In this document: piece after piece, positions 25,883 through 34,545 of the stretch
Position numbering within the stretch: the first letter of the stretch is position 1
Layout of the letters: every line of letters begins with the position of its first letter
Source of the DNA: Planctomycetia bacterium
GTDB taxonomy: Bacteria > Planctomycetota > Planctomycetia > Gemmatales > Gemmataceae
NCBI GenBank assembly: GCA_005808665.1
Contig: SYLG01000126.1
Span: forward strand, 1 to 59,796
Direction: 5' to 3'
Length of the DNA: 59,796 bases
Program-made: the position numbers and the translations under genes
Notes under the pieces: model-generated
What the model was told of the DNA's origin: nothing
What the model saw: only the letters and a program-made list of their open reading frames with translations
The model's database searches: none

Positions 25883-26839
25883 ATGAAGGCCTTGCCGGGA
25901 ATTCTGGAATTAAAAAATCTGACAGCAGGCTACCAAGGCAAGGCTGTCCTTGGGCCGCTATCCCTGACCATGAATTGTGGCACCTTGGGACTTCTTGGCC
26001 CCAATGGAGCTGGCAAATCGACATTCCTGAAGGTCCTCCTTGGTTTGGTCCATCCCATTTCCGGTTCCGGTTCGGTTGCCGGGATGACTTTGGGATCAGG
26101 GCCCAGCTTGCGGAGGGTAATCGGCTATATGAGCGAAGCCGATGCCCTCATTCCCGGGATGACCGGGATTGAATATGTCAGCTTTGCCGGGGAGCTTGGC
26201 GGCCTGAACCGTAGGGATTCCTCCCGCCGGGCCCACGAAATCCTCCATGTTTTGGAATTGGATGAAGCCCGCTACCGCCTCCTTGACGAATACAGCACCG
26301 GGATGAAACAAAGGATCAAACTGGCGCAAGCCCTTATCCATGATCCCCCGCTGCTTTTGTTGGATGAACCAACAAGCGGGCTTGATCCATCGGGTCGGGA
26401 TGCCATGCTTTCTTTACTCGAAAGTTTGCACAAAAACCACGGCAAGTCCTTTCTTCTTTCAACCCACCTGATGGGTGATGTGGAAAGAACCTGCCAGGAG
26501 ATGGTCTTTCTCTTTGGGGGACAGGTACTGCTTCAGGAATCTGTTTCCAAGCTTTCAAGGACCATACCTTTGGAGTATCGGATCCGGTTGCATCATTTTC
26601 CGCCTGGCAAGGATCTTCCGGTCCATTGGCGACGGGAGGGCGATGCCTTTATTGTTCGCATTGCCCAAGGGGATGACACCCGAACCATTTGGGAAGAGGT
26701 TGCCCAAATGGGAATGTTAATCACCCACATTAGCCAACGCCATGAAGACCTTAGGGAAAGATTTTCCCAGCTCGTATTGAATTCTTTGGCAAAGGATAGC
26801 GGTGGAAAAGGGGATCCCAATAAGGTGCTTGCCCCATGA
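25883..26839 (+). CDS. ABC transporter ATP-binding protein, first of two
   Basis: An ABC-2 exporter ATPase of 318 residues. Walker A is GPNGAGKST, the signature YSTGMKQR, Walker [14 protein letters not shown] and the switch His is in LSTHLMGDV. A C-terminal part of about 100 residues follows the nucleotide-binding core. I take ATG 25883; a TTG two codons earlier is equally open. The stop overlaps the next gene's start by 4 bases (ATGA). It is the first member of an interleaved ATPase-permease-ATPase-permease set, so it probably energises the permease directly downstream. The cargo is unknown. Confidence 0.93.
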   Translation: MKALPGILELKNLTAGYQGKAVLGPLSLTMNCGTLGLLGPNGAGKSTFLKVLLGLVHPISGSGSVAGMTLGSGPSLRRVIGYMSEADALIPGMTGIEYVSFAGELGGLNRRDSSRRAHEILHVLELDEARYRLLDEYSTGMKQRIKLAQALIHDPPLLLLDEPTSGLDPSGRDAMLSLLESLHKNHGKSFLLSTHLMGDVERTCQEMVFLFGGQVLLQESVSKLSRTIPLEYRIRLHHFPPGKDLPVHWRREGDAFIVRIAQGDDTRTIWEEVAQMGMLITHISQRHEDLRERFSQLVLNSLAKDSGGKGDPNKVLAP

Positions 26840-27801
26840 CCGAGCCCATAAGGGAACCCGGTTCGCCCACCATGGGTGACTTTCTGGAATATCGATCCTT
26901 TCATGGCACCTTGCGGGGGCCAACTTATGCCGTTTGGGCAATCGCCCGCACAGGGTTAGGTTTGTTATTTCGCCGGAAACTGTTCTGGGGCCTATACCTA
27001 ATGGGCCTTATCCTCTTTTTTCTCTACTTTTTTGGTCAATACCTCCTTGTTTGGGCAGGTTCCCAGGATTTGGGACAATCCATTCGCGTTGGCCCCTTTG
27101 CCCGGATCCCTCGCAAAGAGCTCATTGATAATTTGCGCACCATGCTCAAGATGGATGGATCCCCGCCCATGTTTCACAATTTCTTTCAGACCCAAGGGTC
27201 GATTGTGATGGTCCTTTTTGCCTTGGCCGGGGCCCAATTGGTGGGCAACGATTTCCGGTTTAGAAGCTTTCCCTTTTATTTCAGCAAACCCATTGGCCCC
27301 CTCCATTACTTTCTGGGCAAGGGCCTTGCCGCCGCTGTTTTGCTCAACCTTTTGACCACCATCCCTGCCCTGATTCTTTTTTTCCAGGCTTGGTTCCTGG
27401 GGGATTGGTCCTGGAATGTTGCCAAAATGAAGCTGCTTTTCTCCATCCTTGGCTACGGGGCTGTGCTCACATGGGGCTTGGTGCCGCTGTTGTTGGCAAG
27501 TGCGTCCGGACTCACCAGAACAATCCCAATCGCCATGTTCTGGATTTTTTGTTTTCTTTTCCTTCGTGGCATCTCGGAAGGGCTTGTCGATCGCTTGGGC
27601 TACTCCCCCAACTGGAAAACCATTGACCTTTGGAATGACCTTGGGTTGATAGGAAGCCAAATCCTTGGAATGGGGCCGGAGCCTAAAAACCGGAACACCA
27701 ATCCAGACTTTGGATTTGCCCTCGGTCTGGTCCTGGTGATCCCCATACTGAGCTTGGCCTACCTCCGGTTGAGATTGTCAAAAGTGGAGGTGCTTCGGTG
27801 A
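26836..27801 (+). CDS. ABC-2 type permease, first of two
   Basis: A 321-residue integral membrane protein. Hydrophobic segments occur at about residues 48-75 (GLYLMGLILFFLYFFGQYLL), 125-140, 165-190, 205-240 and 285-310. The phrase GAQLVGNDFRFRSFPFYFSKP is typical of ABC-2 permeases, where an amphipathic stretch precedes the second helix group. It overlaps its neighbours by 4 bases on each side (ATGA, GTGA), which is strong evidence for translation as one unit with both ATPases. Confidence 0.88.
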   Translation: MTEPIREPGSPTMGDFLEYRSFHGTLRGPTYAVWAIARTGLGLLFRRKLFWGLYLMGLILFFLYFFGQYLLVWAGSQDLGQSIRVGPFARIPRKELIDNLRTMLKMDGSPPMFHNFFQTQGSIVMVLFALAGAQLVGNDFRFRSFPFYFSKPIGPLHYFLGKGLAAAVLLNLLTTIPALILFFQAWFLGDWSWNVAKMKLLFSILGYGAVLTWGLVPLLLASASGLTRTIPIAMFWIFCFLFLRGISEGLVDRLGYSPNWKTIDLWNDLGLIGSQILGMGPEPKNRNTNPDFGFALGLVLVIPILSLAYLRLRLSKVEVLR

Positions 27802-28772
27802 GTGCCCCTGCCCTTTCCCTGCAATCCGCAAGTAAATGGTATGGACAATTGTTAGCCCTTAATGGGGTGAATCTGGAATTGGGTCCCGGTATCCATGGCC
27901 TTGTTGGTGCCAACGGTTCCGGAAAAACCACCCTGCTTCGCATTGCTTCTGGTCTAATCCTGCCGGATGAAGGCCATGCTTACATTCACGGCATTTCCAC
28001 CAAAAAATCCCGGGCACGATCACTTGTTGGTTATGCCCCGGAAACCGATTCTTTTTACGAAGAATATACCATTGTGGATTTCCTTACCATCATGGCCAGG
28101 CTCCATGGCTTCCGGGCGGAATGGGCTAAACGCCTGGCAACCAGGGCTTTGGAAAAGGTCGACCTGGGTGACCAGGCCAAAAAGCGTTTGCGGGGTTGTT
28201 CAAGGGGCATGCGCCAAAGGGTAAAACTGGCTCAGGCCATCCTTCATGATCCCCCGTTGCTCCTTTTGGATGAGCCTTTTTCTGGGGTCGATCCCGTGGT
28301 CCGGGGCGACCTTGTTTGCCTTTTTCGGAAAATGGCGGCAGGTGGTAGAACCATACTTTTTTCCAGCCATGAGTTGGACGAGGTTGAACGCTTGACCGAG
28401 GATATTCTGGTTTTGGTTAGGGGCCGCATTGTTGCGGTCGGCAGTGCAGGGGAAATTCGCCAAAGGTTGGATAACAATCCTTGCCGGGTGGCTTTGGAAT
28501 GGTCTGATTCAAACGACCAACCTACATTAAATGACTTGGTGTCCGAATGGGCCTCATGGCCGGAAGTTTCAGGTTGGGACCGATCCCTGGTTGGTTTGGG
28601 TCGACTGGGATGTATGGTACGGGCGCCAAGGGAGGGTGACTTTCTGAATCGCCTCCAGAGTCAGGTTTTGCGGCTGGGTTGGGCTCTCGACCGGGTGGAA
28701 AACCTCGATGGATCCACCCGGGTTTTGGTGGGAAGGATTCTGGGTGGAAAAATGTTGGGGAGCAGCTCATGA
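27798..28772 (+). CDS. ABC transporter ATP-binding protein, second of two
   Basis: A 324-residue ATPase. Walker A is GANGSGKTT, the signature CSRGMRQR, Walker B LLLLDEPFSGVDP and the switch His is in FSSHELDEV. It starts with GTG 27798, overlapping the previous stop (GTGA), and its own stop overlaps the next start (ATGA). It resembles the first ATPase in plan but differs in detail (signature Cys, 'FSGVDP'). That points to a distinct paralogue and not a recent copy. The second permease follows directly, so the two ATPases may form a heterodimer or two separate exporters. Confidence 0.93.
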   Translation: MSAPALSLQSASKWYGQLLALNGVNLELGPGIHGLVGANGSGKTTLLRIASGLILPDEGHAYIHGISTKKSRARSLVGYAPETDSFYEEYTIVDFLTIMARLHGFRAEWAKRLATRALEKVDLGDQAKKRLRGCSRGMRQRVKLAQAILHDPPLLLLDEPFSGVDPVVRGDLVCLFRKMAAGGRTILFSSHELDEVERLTEDILVLVRGRIVAVGSAGEIRQRLDNNPCRVALEWSDSNDQPTLNDLVSEWASWPEVSGWDRSLVGLGRLGCMVRAPREGDFLNRLQSQVLRLGWALDRVENLDGSTRVLVGRILGGKMLGSSS

Positions 28773-29803
28773 ACCCCACTCCCAGCGGATATTTTCCATC
28801 TCCTGAGGATTCAAAGGTATCGCCTGGCTCCTTTGATGGCCTCTCAAAGCTTGGGAGTGGCCATCATGCCCATGACCGTTCCCATCCTTTTCGTGGTTTT
28901 TTGTACCTGATTTGGGTTTCCTTTGTGCGTCAGACCCGGGCCAGGACCATGGTCTGGTTGGCTATGGCATTTTTCGCCCTGGGCCTTTTCCACATATGGT
29001 ACCTCACCGAAGTGGGAGCTTGGCAGATCTCTTCCTGGAAATCCCCTGCTCGAAGTAACCAAACCATTGGCATGCTCCAATTGAGGCTGCAAACGGGTCT
29101 TGACATTTTCAGTGCCCAAACCCATTTCCACCCGACGGATATCCCTCTCCTTGCGGCGGAGGGGGTAGCCCATGAAATCCGTTGGCCTGTCTTTTTCCGG
29201 GTTTTTGTTTTCACCCTTTTTCTCAACTTCCTTCTTCCCTTCTGGACTTTGAGTTTTGCCACGGAAGGGATTGGGGGCGATCGGGAAAACCAATCGCTTA
29301 TTTGGCAACTCCTCAGACCAATTCCCATCTGGGCTATCTATTGGGCTCGGTGGCTGGGCCAACTTCCATGGTCTGTGGGGATGGTCATGCTTGGTCTCTA
29401 TTTGTCATGCGAAATGGCCGGAAAGCCCGGACAACAGGTTTGGACAATGATTTGGCCAATGGGTTTGTGCGGAGCCCTGGTCTACTCTTCCCTTTTTTTT
29501 TGGATGGGGGCTGTCCTCAGGCGCCCCATCATCATCGGGATGGCCTATGTGTTTTTTCTCGAGGTTTTCCTGGGGAGCATGCCCGGGCTCCTCAAAAGGC
29601 TAAGCCTCAGCTTTTACCTGAGGTCCATGGTAATGAATCCGGTTCGTGAAAAAGGGATTGAATGGGATACGGAAATAATGTGGATGCCCGTTTCACCCCT
29701 TGAGGCCCAAGTCGTTCTCCTTGCATCCACACTTTTTTTTCTGGTACTTGGGGCAATGCATTTTAGCCGGGTCGCCGGCAAGGGCACCTGCACCACCACC
29801 TGA
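28769..29803 (+). CDS. ABC-2 type permease, second of two
   Basis: A 344-residue membrane protein. A 45-residue polar N-terminal region (Gly, Ser and His rich) precedes helices at about 50-85 (MVWLAMAFFALGLFHIWYL). Further helices lie at 145-165, 195-220, 235-265, 270-290 and near the C-terminus. The phrase GGDRENQSLIWQLLRPIP resembles the coupling region of ABC-2 permeases, where 'exclusive' export permeases have SGE-x-GT-like text. It starts at ATG 28769, overlapping the upstream stop. The next gene begins 34 bases downstream, so transcription probably continues. Confidence 0.85.
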   Translation: MNPTPSGYFPSPEDSKVSPGSFDGLSKLGSGHHAHDRSHPFRGFLYLIWVSFVRQTRARTMVWLAMAFFALGLFHIWYLTEVGAWQISSWKSPARSNQTIGMLQLRLQTGLDIFSAQTHFHPTDIPLLAAEGVAHEIRWPVFFRVFVFTLFLNFLLPFWTLSFATEGIGGDRENQSLIWQLLRPIPIWAIYWARWLGQLPWSVGMVMLGLYLSCEMAGKPGQQVWTMIWPMGLCGALVYSSLFFWMGAVLRRPIIIGMAYVFFLEVFLGSMPGLLKRLSLSFYLRSMVMNPVREKGIEWDTEIMWMPVSPLEAQVVLLASTLFFLVLGAMHFSRVAGKGTCTTT

Positions 29804-29837
29804 GTAGAATAGCATTTCCCAAGGAAAGGACTCTGCC

Positions 29838-30560
29838 ATGGCAAGGGAGTATTGGTCGTCTCGCGAGGGTTTTGCAGAGGGATTTGAAGTCCCCCATCAT
29901 GGAGACCGGGGTGCCCCGGTCCCATCCTCATTGACCTCGGAGTGTCCCGCAGGTCCAATCCTCACGATTAGTCGCGAGGCAGGTGCCCGTGGGAGAGCCA
30001 TCGGTCAAAGATTGGGTCAAATCCTGTCCTGGCAGGTATACGACAGGGAATTGATGGAATATCTGGCCAGCGATTCCGTTGCCTCGGCGGAACTTTTTGG
30101 AGAACTCGACGATGCCCAAAAACAATGGGTTAATGACCAATGGGCCAAATTGAAATTAGGTCTGGGAGCAGACCTTGGGGAAGGAACAATATCCCTTTTC
30201 AGGGTCATCCTTGCGCTTGGTGTGAAAGGCAGGGTCATTCTCGTGGGCCGGGGGGCCCATTGGATTTTTCCTGAATCCCATACCCTTCGGGTTCGGATGG
30301 TGGGAACGCCCGAAGACCGGTTTGCCTATTTGGCCCAGACTCTAAGGCTAAACCCAACCGAGGCCCACCACCGGTGCCGCCTTCGCGATCAAAAGCGGCA
30401 GGATTTTGCCCGCCAGGCATTTGGTTTCCAGATTGCGGACCCCGTCCATTACGACATGGTCCTCAACTCGTCCCGGTTGGGTGAGGAGGTTTGTGTTCAA
30501 TTGATGCGGGAAACCATTCAGGTCAAAGACAGATTTGGCCAAATGGTACTAAGGCCTTGA
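29838..30560 (+). CDS. Cytidylate kinase-like protein
   Basis: A 240-residue protein of the cytidylate-kinase-like (Cytidylate_kin2) family. After a 35-residue N-terminal extension comes LTISREAGARGRAIGQRLG. This is the variant P-loop of the family, similar to ISRE-x-G-x-GG-x-x-IA. The middle contains VILVGRGAHWIFP and LRVRMVGTPEDRF, equivalent to the nucleotide-binding and lid regions, and the end fits HYDMVLNSSRLG. True Cmk activity is unproven for this group, whose members are often fused to or placed beside other genes. AAGGAAAGGA lies 7 bases before the ATG. It sits between the ABC exporter and the tetrahydromethanopterin genes. Confidence 0.85.
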   Translation: MAREYWSSREGFAEGFEVPHHGDRGAPVPSSLTSECPAGPILTISREAGARGRAIGQRLGQILSWQVYDRELMEYLASDSVASAELFGELDDAQKQWVNDQWAKLKLGLGADLGEGTISLFRVILALGVKGRVILVGRGAHWIFPESHTLRVRMVGTPEDRFAYLAQTLRLNPTEAHHRCRLRDQKRQDFARQAFGFQIADPVHYDMVLNSSRLGEEVCVQLMRETIQVKDRFGQMVLRP

Positions 30561-31747
30561 AAACGGGTGATGCAAAAACAGGCGGAGGCAATCCTCGGGT
30601 GATTTTGGCAGGTGCCAGTTGTCGGGCCCTTGCCCGCTCCTTTATCCAAGCCGGTTTTGAGCCGATTTGTTTTGATTTGTTCTCTGATTTTGATTTGGCA
30701 AACCAGGCGTGTACTACCCAGGTGCATTTGGCCGAATGGCCTTGGGCGATATTGCCTCACCTGAAAACCCTTGTTGGGATCCCTTTTGTTTATACCGGGG
30801 GCTTGGAAAATCATGCGGCATTCCTTCGCCATGTCTCCCAATCCCATCCCTTTTGGGGAAACCATCCTGATCTATATGAACCTATTAGAGATCCGTTTAT
30901 TCTGAAACAAATGCTTGAAACTCTGGGATTGGCCTTTCCCGACATTTTGCCAGCCGGATCGCTTATCCCGGAAACACCCACCTGGCTCCTTAAACCACTA
31001 AAGGGGTCCGGTGGCCTTGGAATCCGATCTGCCAAGCCCCTTTCCATTGTCCCCGATTCCCATTATGCCCAAAGGCAAATCGTGGGATCAGACAACTCCG
31101 TTTCCCTGATGATCGGTGAAAATGGCTATGAGGTGTTGCTTTGGGCAAAAGGCCTTGAATGCAGGGACCTTTTGGGGGGTTCCGAATTTGGTTATGTGGG
31201 CAGCCATTGGACGGGGGGAAATCCCCCCCTGTTGTTGGGCCAGGTTCCGGTTTTGGCTTTGGCTGAATTCCTTTCCAGAACAGTTGGATTGAGAGGATTG
31301 GTGGGAATTGATTTTCGGGTTGATTCCCAGGGAAAATGGCATGTCCTTGAGGTCAATCCCCGCTACACGGCTTCGATGGAACTGGGGGAAACGGTTCCTG
31401 ACCAATCCTATGGGAAACGGCATTGGGCTTGCTTTCAGGGGCGAGGTGGGGGGGAACCAGAATGGAAGGGCCAAGCTACCATTACAGGAAAATGTCCCAT
31501 GACAAAAGCCATTCTTTACGCAAAAGACCAATTCACCCTAAATCCTTGTCTATCCTGGTCCACCGTAACAAGGACTTTTGAATCCATGTACAATATCGAA
31601 CTTTTTGATCTCCCTTGGCCAGGGACCAAAGTGGTAAAAGGCGCGCCAATCCTGACCATAATGGAGAAGGGCACCCGTTGGCTGGACCTTGAAACGCGAT
31701 TAAGGCCCATAATTGCCGACCTGATCAATACTCTGGAGCAACCATGA
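30557..31747 (+). CDS. ATP-grasp protein of the H4MPT gene cluster (Orf17-like)
   Basis: An ATP-grasp ligase-type protein of about 396 residues. It opens with VILAGASCRALARSF, followed by FDLFSDFDL, a pattern common to the ATP-grasp proteins linked to methanopterin genes. WLLKPLKGSGGLGIR is the nucleotide-binding Lys/Gly loop, and GIDFRVDSQGKWHVLEVNPR is the metal-binding end of the fold (E-x-N). I place the start at TTG 30557, which overlaps the previous stop as TTGA, in line with the neighbouring NTGA overlaps. GTG 30599, with GGAGG 10 bases upstream, is an equal alternative. The stop overlaps mch. It probably takes part in building the tetrahydromethanopterin cofactor or its side chain; the exact substrate is unknown. 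Confidence 0.8.
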   Translation: MKTGDAKTGGGNPRVILAGASCRALARSFIQAGFEPICFDLFSDFDLANQACTTQVHLAEWPWAILPHLKTLVGIPFVYTGGLENHAAFLRHVSQSHPFWGNHPDLYEPIRDPFILKQMLETLGLAFPDILPAGSLIPETPTWLLKPLKGSGGLGIRSAKPLSIVPDSHYAQRQIVGSDNSVSLMIGENGYEVLLWAKGLECRDLLGGSEFGYVGSHWTGGNPPLLLGQVPVLALAEFLSRTVGLRGLVGIDFRVDSQGKWHVLEVNPRYTASMELGETVPDQSYGKRHWACFQGRGGGEPEWKGQATITGKCPMTKAILYAKDQFTLNPCLSWSTVTRTFESMYNIELFDLPWPGTKVVKGAPILTIMEKGTRWLDLETRLRPIIADLINTLEQP

Positions 31748-32724
31748 AAGATTCCCAATCGCCTTTTATCATGGGTCTTAATGCCCGGGCTTTGAATCAC
31801 TTGCAAAGGGCTTACCCCCGATTGGATACCTTGGGTGTAACGCGGACGGAGTTCGATGAGGGAAGCGTTTGGGATTTTGGCGTTCGTTCAAAGGGTGGAA
31901 TCGAAGCGGGAATCCTTTTGGGAGAGGTTTGCCTTGCCGGATTGGGACACATTGGGATTTTGCCACCTCAAACCGATTCTTTACCCTTCCCTGAAATATG
32001 TGTTGGTAGTGATCACCCCATTTCAGCCTGCCTTTTAAGCCAATATGCCGGGTGGGCCATCCAACCAGAAAACTATTTCGCCATGGGATCTGGCCCTATG
32101 CGGGCAGCCTATGCCGGGGAAAAAGTATTTGACGAACTAACTCCTGGGCAACGGGACAAGGGGTCGGAAATGGTGGGTGTCCTGGAAACAAATCAACTTC
32201 CGGGAGAGCCGGTGTTGCAATGGATTCAAGGGAAAGTGGGCAATTCAAAAAAAATCCACCTTTTGGTCGCTCCAACCAAGTCTATAGCGGGTGGAGTGCA
32301 AATTGTTGCCAGGAGCCTTGAGACCGCCCTACATAAGCTCCACACGCTTCACTATCCTTTAACAACCGTCCTTTCCGGGTATGGAACAGCTCCCTTCCCC
32401 ACACCAGCCAAGGGAACCCTTGACGCCATTGGCCGTACCAACGATGCCATTCTTTATGGAGGCCGGGTGTTCCTATGGGTTCACACGGAAGATGAGCTGA
32501 TCGCAGAAATCGGTCCAAAAATACCTTCAGGAGCCTCGGCCATGTATGGACGACCCTTTGCGGAGATCCTGAAGGAAGCAGGCGGGGATTTTTACAAGGT
32601 GGACCCCCTTCTGTTTTCTCCCGCTGAAGTGGTTTTTTACAACCTCGCCTCCGGCCGAACCTTTCGCTTTGGCCAACGAAATCCTTTGGTCTTAATGCGT
32701 TCCTTTGACCTGACCGGATTTTGA
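31744..32724 (+). CDS. mch: Methenyltetrahydromethanopterin cyclohydrolase
   Basis: Mch hydrolyses methenyl-tetrahydromethanopterin to the N5-formyl form in the H4MPT-linked formaldehyde oxidation or C1-transfer pathway. The 326-residue length is normal for the family. Recognisable stretches are LGVTRTEFDEGSVWDFGVRS near the N-terminus and NYFAMGSGPMRAAY in the middle. LLVAPTKSIAGGVQIVARS, GTAPFPTP and GRTNDAILYGG in the second half are also characteristic. It overlaps the upstream ATP-grasp gene by 4 bases and is followed after 3 bases by a second ATP-grasp gene. Presence of this gene outside archaea is typical of methylotrophic proteobacteria and planctomycetes. Other pathway genes (fae, mtdB, fhc) are not in the window. 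Confidence 0.95.
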   Translation: MKDSQSPFIMGLNARALNHLQRAYPRLDTLGVTRTEFDEGSVWDFGVRSKGGIEAGILLGEVCLAGLGHIGILPPQTDSLPFPEICVGSDHPISACLLSQYAGWAIQPENYFAMGSGPMRAAYAGEKVFDELTPGQRDKGSEMVGVLETNQLPGEPVLQWIQGKVGNSKKIHLLVAPTKSIAGGVQIVARSLETALHKLHTLHYPLTTVLSGYGTAPFPTPAKGTLDAIGRTNDAILYGGRVFLWVHTEDELIAEIGPKIPSGASAMYGRPFAEILKEAGGDFYKVDPLLFSPAEVVFYNLASGRTFRFGQRNPLVLMRSFDLTGF

Positions 32725-32727
32725 CCT

Positions 32728-33615
32728 ATGAATATCGGAATTCTCGGTGACCCCAATGGGTGGCATACCCTAAGGCTCCATGAAGCAGCATTGGCAAGGG
32801 GGCATTTGGCGCCACTTTTTGATTTCCGGGGGCTAGCCTCCGATCTGGAATCGGCCCCTGGTGTTTTGTGGAGCAGGAATGCCCCTTACTCACCACCTCT
32901 TCTACCGGATGCAGTTCTTATTCGCACCATGCCCCAAGGATCCTTGGAACAGGTTATCTTTCGCATGGACCTATTAGGCAGGGCTCATCAGCAAGGTGTA
33001 AGGTTGGTCAATCCCCCAAAAAGTCTTGAGGTGTGCATTGACAAATTCCTGACCACTGCCCTTTGCCGGGATGCGGGAATAGCCGTGCCCCGAACCATGG
33101 TTTTCCAGGATTCGCACCAAGCCATTGACGGATTGGAAAGGCTTGGTGGTGATGTCATTGTAAAACCGCTTTTCGGATCGGAAGGAAGGGGAATGGTCCG
33201 GATTTCCGATCCGGACACAGGATGGCGGGTGTTTTCCGCAATTGAACGGATGGGCCAGGTGATCTACCTTCAAGAATTCATTAATCATCCCGGTTGGGAC
33301 TTGCGGGTGTTGGTTTTGGGGGAAAAGATTTTAGGTGGGATGAAAAGGGATGGCCGGGGACATTGGCGAACCAATATCTCCCAAGGTGGCGCTGCCGAGG
33401 CGGTTTCCGTACCCGATCAGGCAGCTTTCATGGCCTTGGCCGCAAGCAAGGTTACCAATGTGATTTTTGGCGGAATCGACTTGTTGTTAGATCCCAACGG
33501 GAATTGGAAACTGATCGAGGTCAACGGGGTCCCGGGGTTCCGTGCCTTTTCCAAAACAACCGGCAAGGACATTGCAACCAAGGTGATCCAACATATTGAG
33601 GGTGAAAGTTGGTAA
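32728..33615 (+). CDS. RimK-type ATP-grasp ligase of the H4MPT cluster (Orf5-like)
   Basis: A 295-residue ATP-grasp protein of the RimK/glutamate-ligase group. MNIGILGDPNGWHTLRL starts a pre-ATP-grasp domain. SLEVCIDKFLTTALCRDAGI is the usual 'D-K-x-x-T' helix of RimK proteins, GGDVIVKPLFGSEGRGM is the nucleotide-binding loop, and GIDLLLDPNGNWKLIEVNG is the metal-binding end. In methanogens the homologue MptN adds glutamate to tetrahydromethanopterin. A similar role in extending the cofactor is likely here but inferred from context. It starts 3 bases after mch and overlaps the CitG-like gene by 7 bases. Confidence 0.88.
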   Translation: MNIGILGDPNGWHTLRLHEAALARGHLAPLFDFRGLASDLESAPGVLWSRNAPYSPPLLPDAVLIRTMPQGSLEQVIFRMDLLGRAHQQGVRLVNPPKSLEVCIDKFLTTALCRDAGIAVPRTMVFQDSHQAIDGLERLGGDVIVKPLFGSEGRGMVRISDPDTGWRVFSAIERMGQVIYLQEFINHPGWDLRVLVLGEKILGGMKRDGRGHWRTNISQGGAAEAVSVPDQAAFMALAASKVTNVIFGGIDLLLDPNGNWKLIEVNGVPGFRAFSKTTGKDIATKVIQHIEGESW

Positions 33616-34484
33616 ACCCATCACATTCTCGCGGATTATTCCTTCAAGCGGCCTGTACCCTTGAGGTTTTGGCACGCAAACCAGGCAACTCCTCCCCTTT
33701 CAAACCTCTTTTATCCCCAAGTCCGGAGGATCTCCTTTTTGTAAATGCCGCCATGGCACCGATTTTGGCAAAAGCCCCGGGTAAAACACTAGGCCATACA
33801 ATTTTGGAGGCGGCCCAGGCCAGTATTGGCGTTTCAGCCACAAACGCCAACCTTGGAATCATTCTTTTGCTTACCCCCCTGGCAAAAGTCCCGGACAACC
33901 TTTCGCTTTATTCCAATGTTACCCCCATTCTCGAAGCCTCCAGTATTATGGATGCCTGTTTGGCTTATGAGGCAATCCGGTTAATGGTTCCCGGGGGCAT
34001 GGGTCAGGTACCCGACCAGGATTTGGCCAAGCCCCCCACGGTTACCCTGGTTCAAGCCATGCGGTTGGCCCGCGAGCGCGACTTTATCGCCGAATTGTGG
34101 GCGACAGGATTTGCCAGGTTGTTCCAGGAAGGCCTTCCCGCCCTTGGAGCAGGGATTCAGGCAACCGGATCCATCGAAGCATCCATTTTGCTTTTGTATT
34201 TGCACAAACTTGCACAGGACGGTGACAGCCTGATTTCCCGTAAACATGGTTTGTCTGTTAACCAGGAGGTTGCCCAAAGGGCGGCCGGGGTCCTCGCTGG
34301 CCAATGGCCGCAAAAAAAACAGGGAATTGAGGCATTTCGCCAGTTCGATGGTTGGCTTAGACAGAATCGTTACAACCCTGGAACCACGGCAGACTATGTT
34401 GCGGCTGTGCTTTATGCCGCTTTTCGGGAGGGAATTTTGAACCTCCCCCTTCCGTTTGTCTGGTCGGCGGGCCAGGTTTGCTGA
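33609..34484 (+). CDS. CitG-like triphosphoribosyl-dephospho-CoA synthase family protein (Orf7-like)
   Basis: A 291-residue helical protein of the CitG/MdcB family. CitG couples dephospho-CoA with ATP to make the prosthetic group of citrate lyase, but no citrate lyase gene is near. Family text is ALEVLARKPGNSSP-like at the start (here TLEVLARKPGNSSP), then GHTILEAAQASIGVSATNANLG and the central ASSIMDACLAYEAIRL; the C-terminal RKHGLSVNQEVAQ is also typical. In C1 gene clusters such proteins accompany mch and are thought to help make the H4MPT-type cofactor, perhaps its phosphoribosyl part. It starts with TTG 33609 after GAGGGTG, inside the end of the previous gene. Confidence 0.85.
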   Translation: MVNPSHSRGLFLQAACTLEVLARKPGNSSPFKPLLSPSPEDLLFVNAAMAPILAKAPGKTLGHTILEAAQASIGVSATNANLGIILLLTPLAKVPDNLSLYSNVTPILEASSIMDACLAYEAIRLMVPGGMGQVPDQDLAKPPTVTLVQAMRLARERDFIAELWATGFARLFQEGLPALGAGIQATGSIEASILLLYLHKLAQDGDSLISRKHGLSVNQEVAQRAAGVLAGQWPQKKQGIEAFRQFDGWLRQNRYNPGTTADYVAAVLYAAFREGILNLPLPFVWSAGQVC

Positions 34485-34545
34485 CCCTTTGCCTTAATCC
34501 CCATAGAATTTCCCTGGAACCAACTACTGTTTTTTAGGGCAATCC

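Noticed and set aside
33609-34484. Literal citG assignment (citrate lyase prosthetic group synthesis)
   Set aside because: No citrate or malonate lyase genes are nearby, and the neighbours are H4MPT genes, where CitG-like proteins serve another role.
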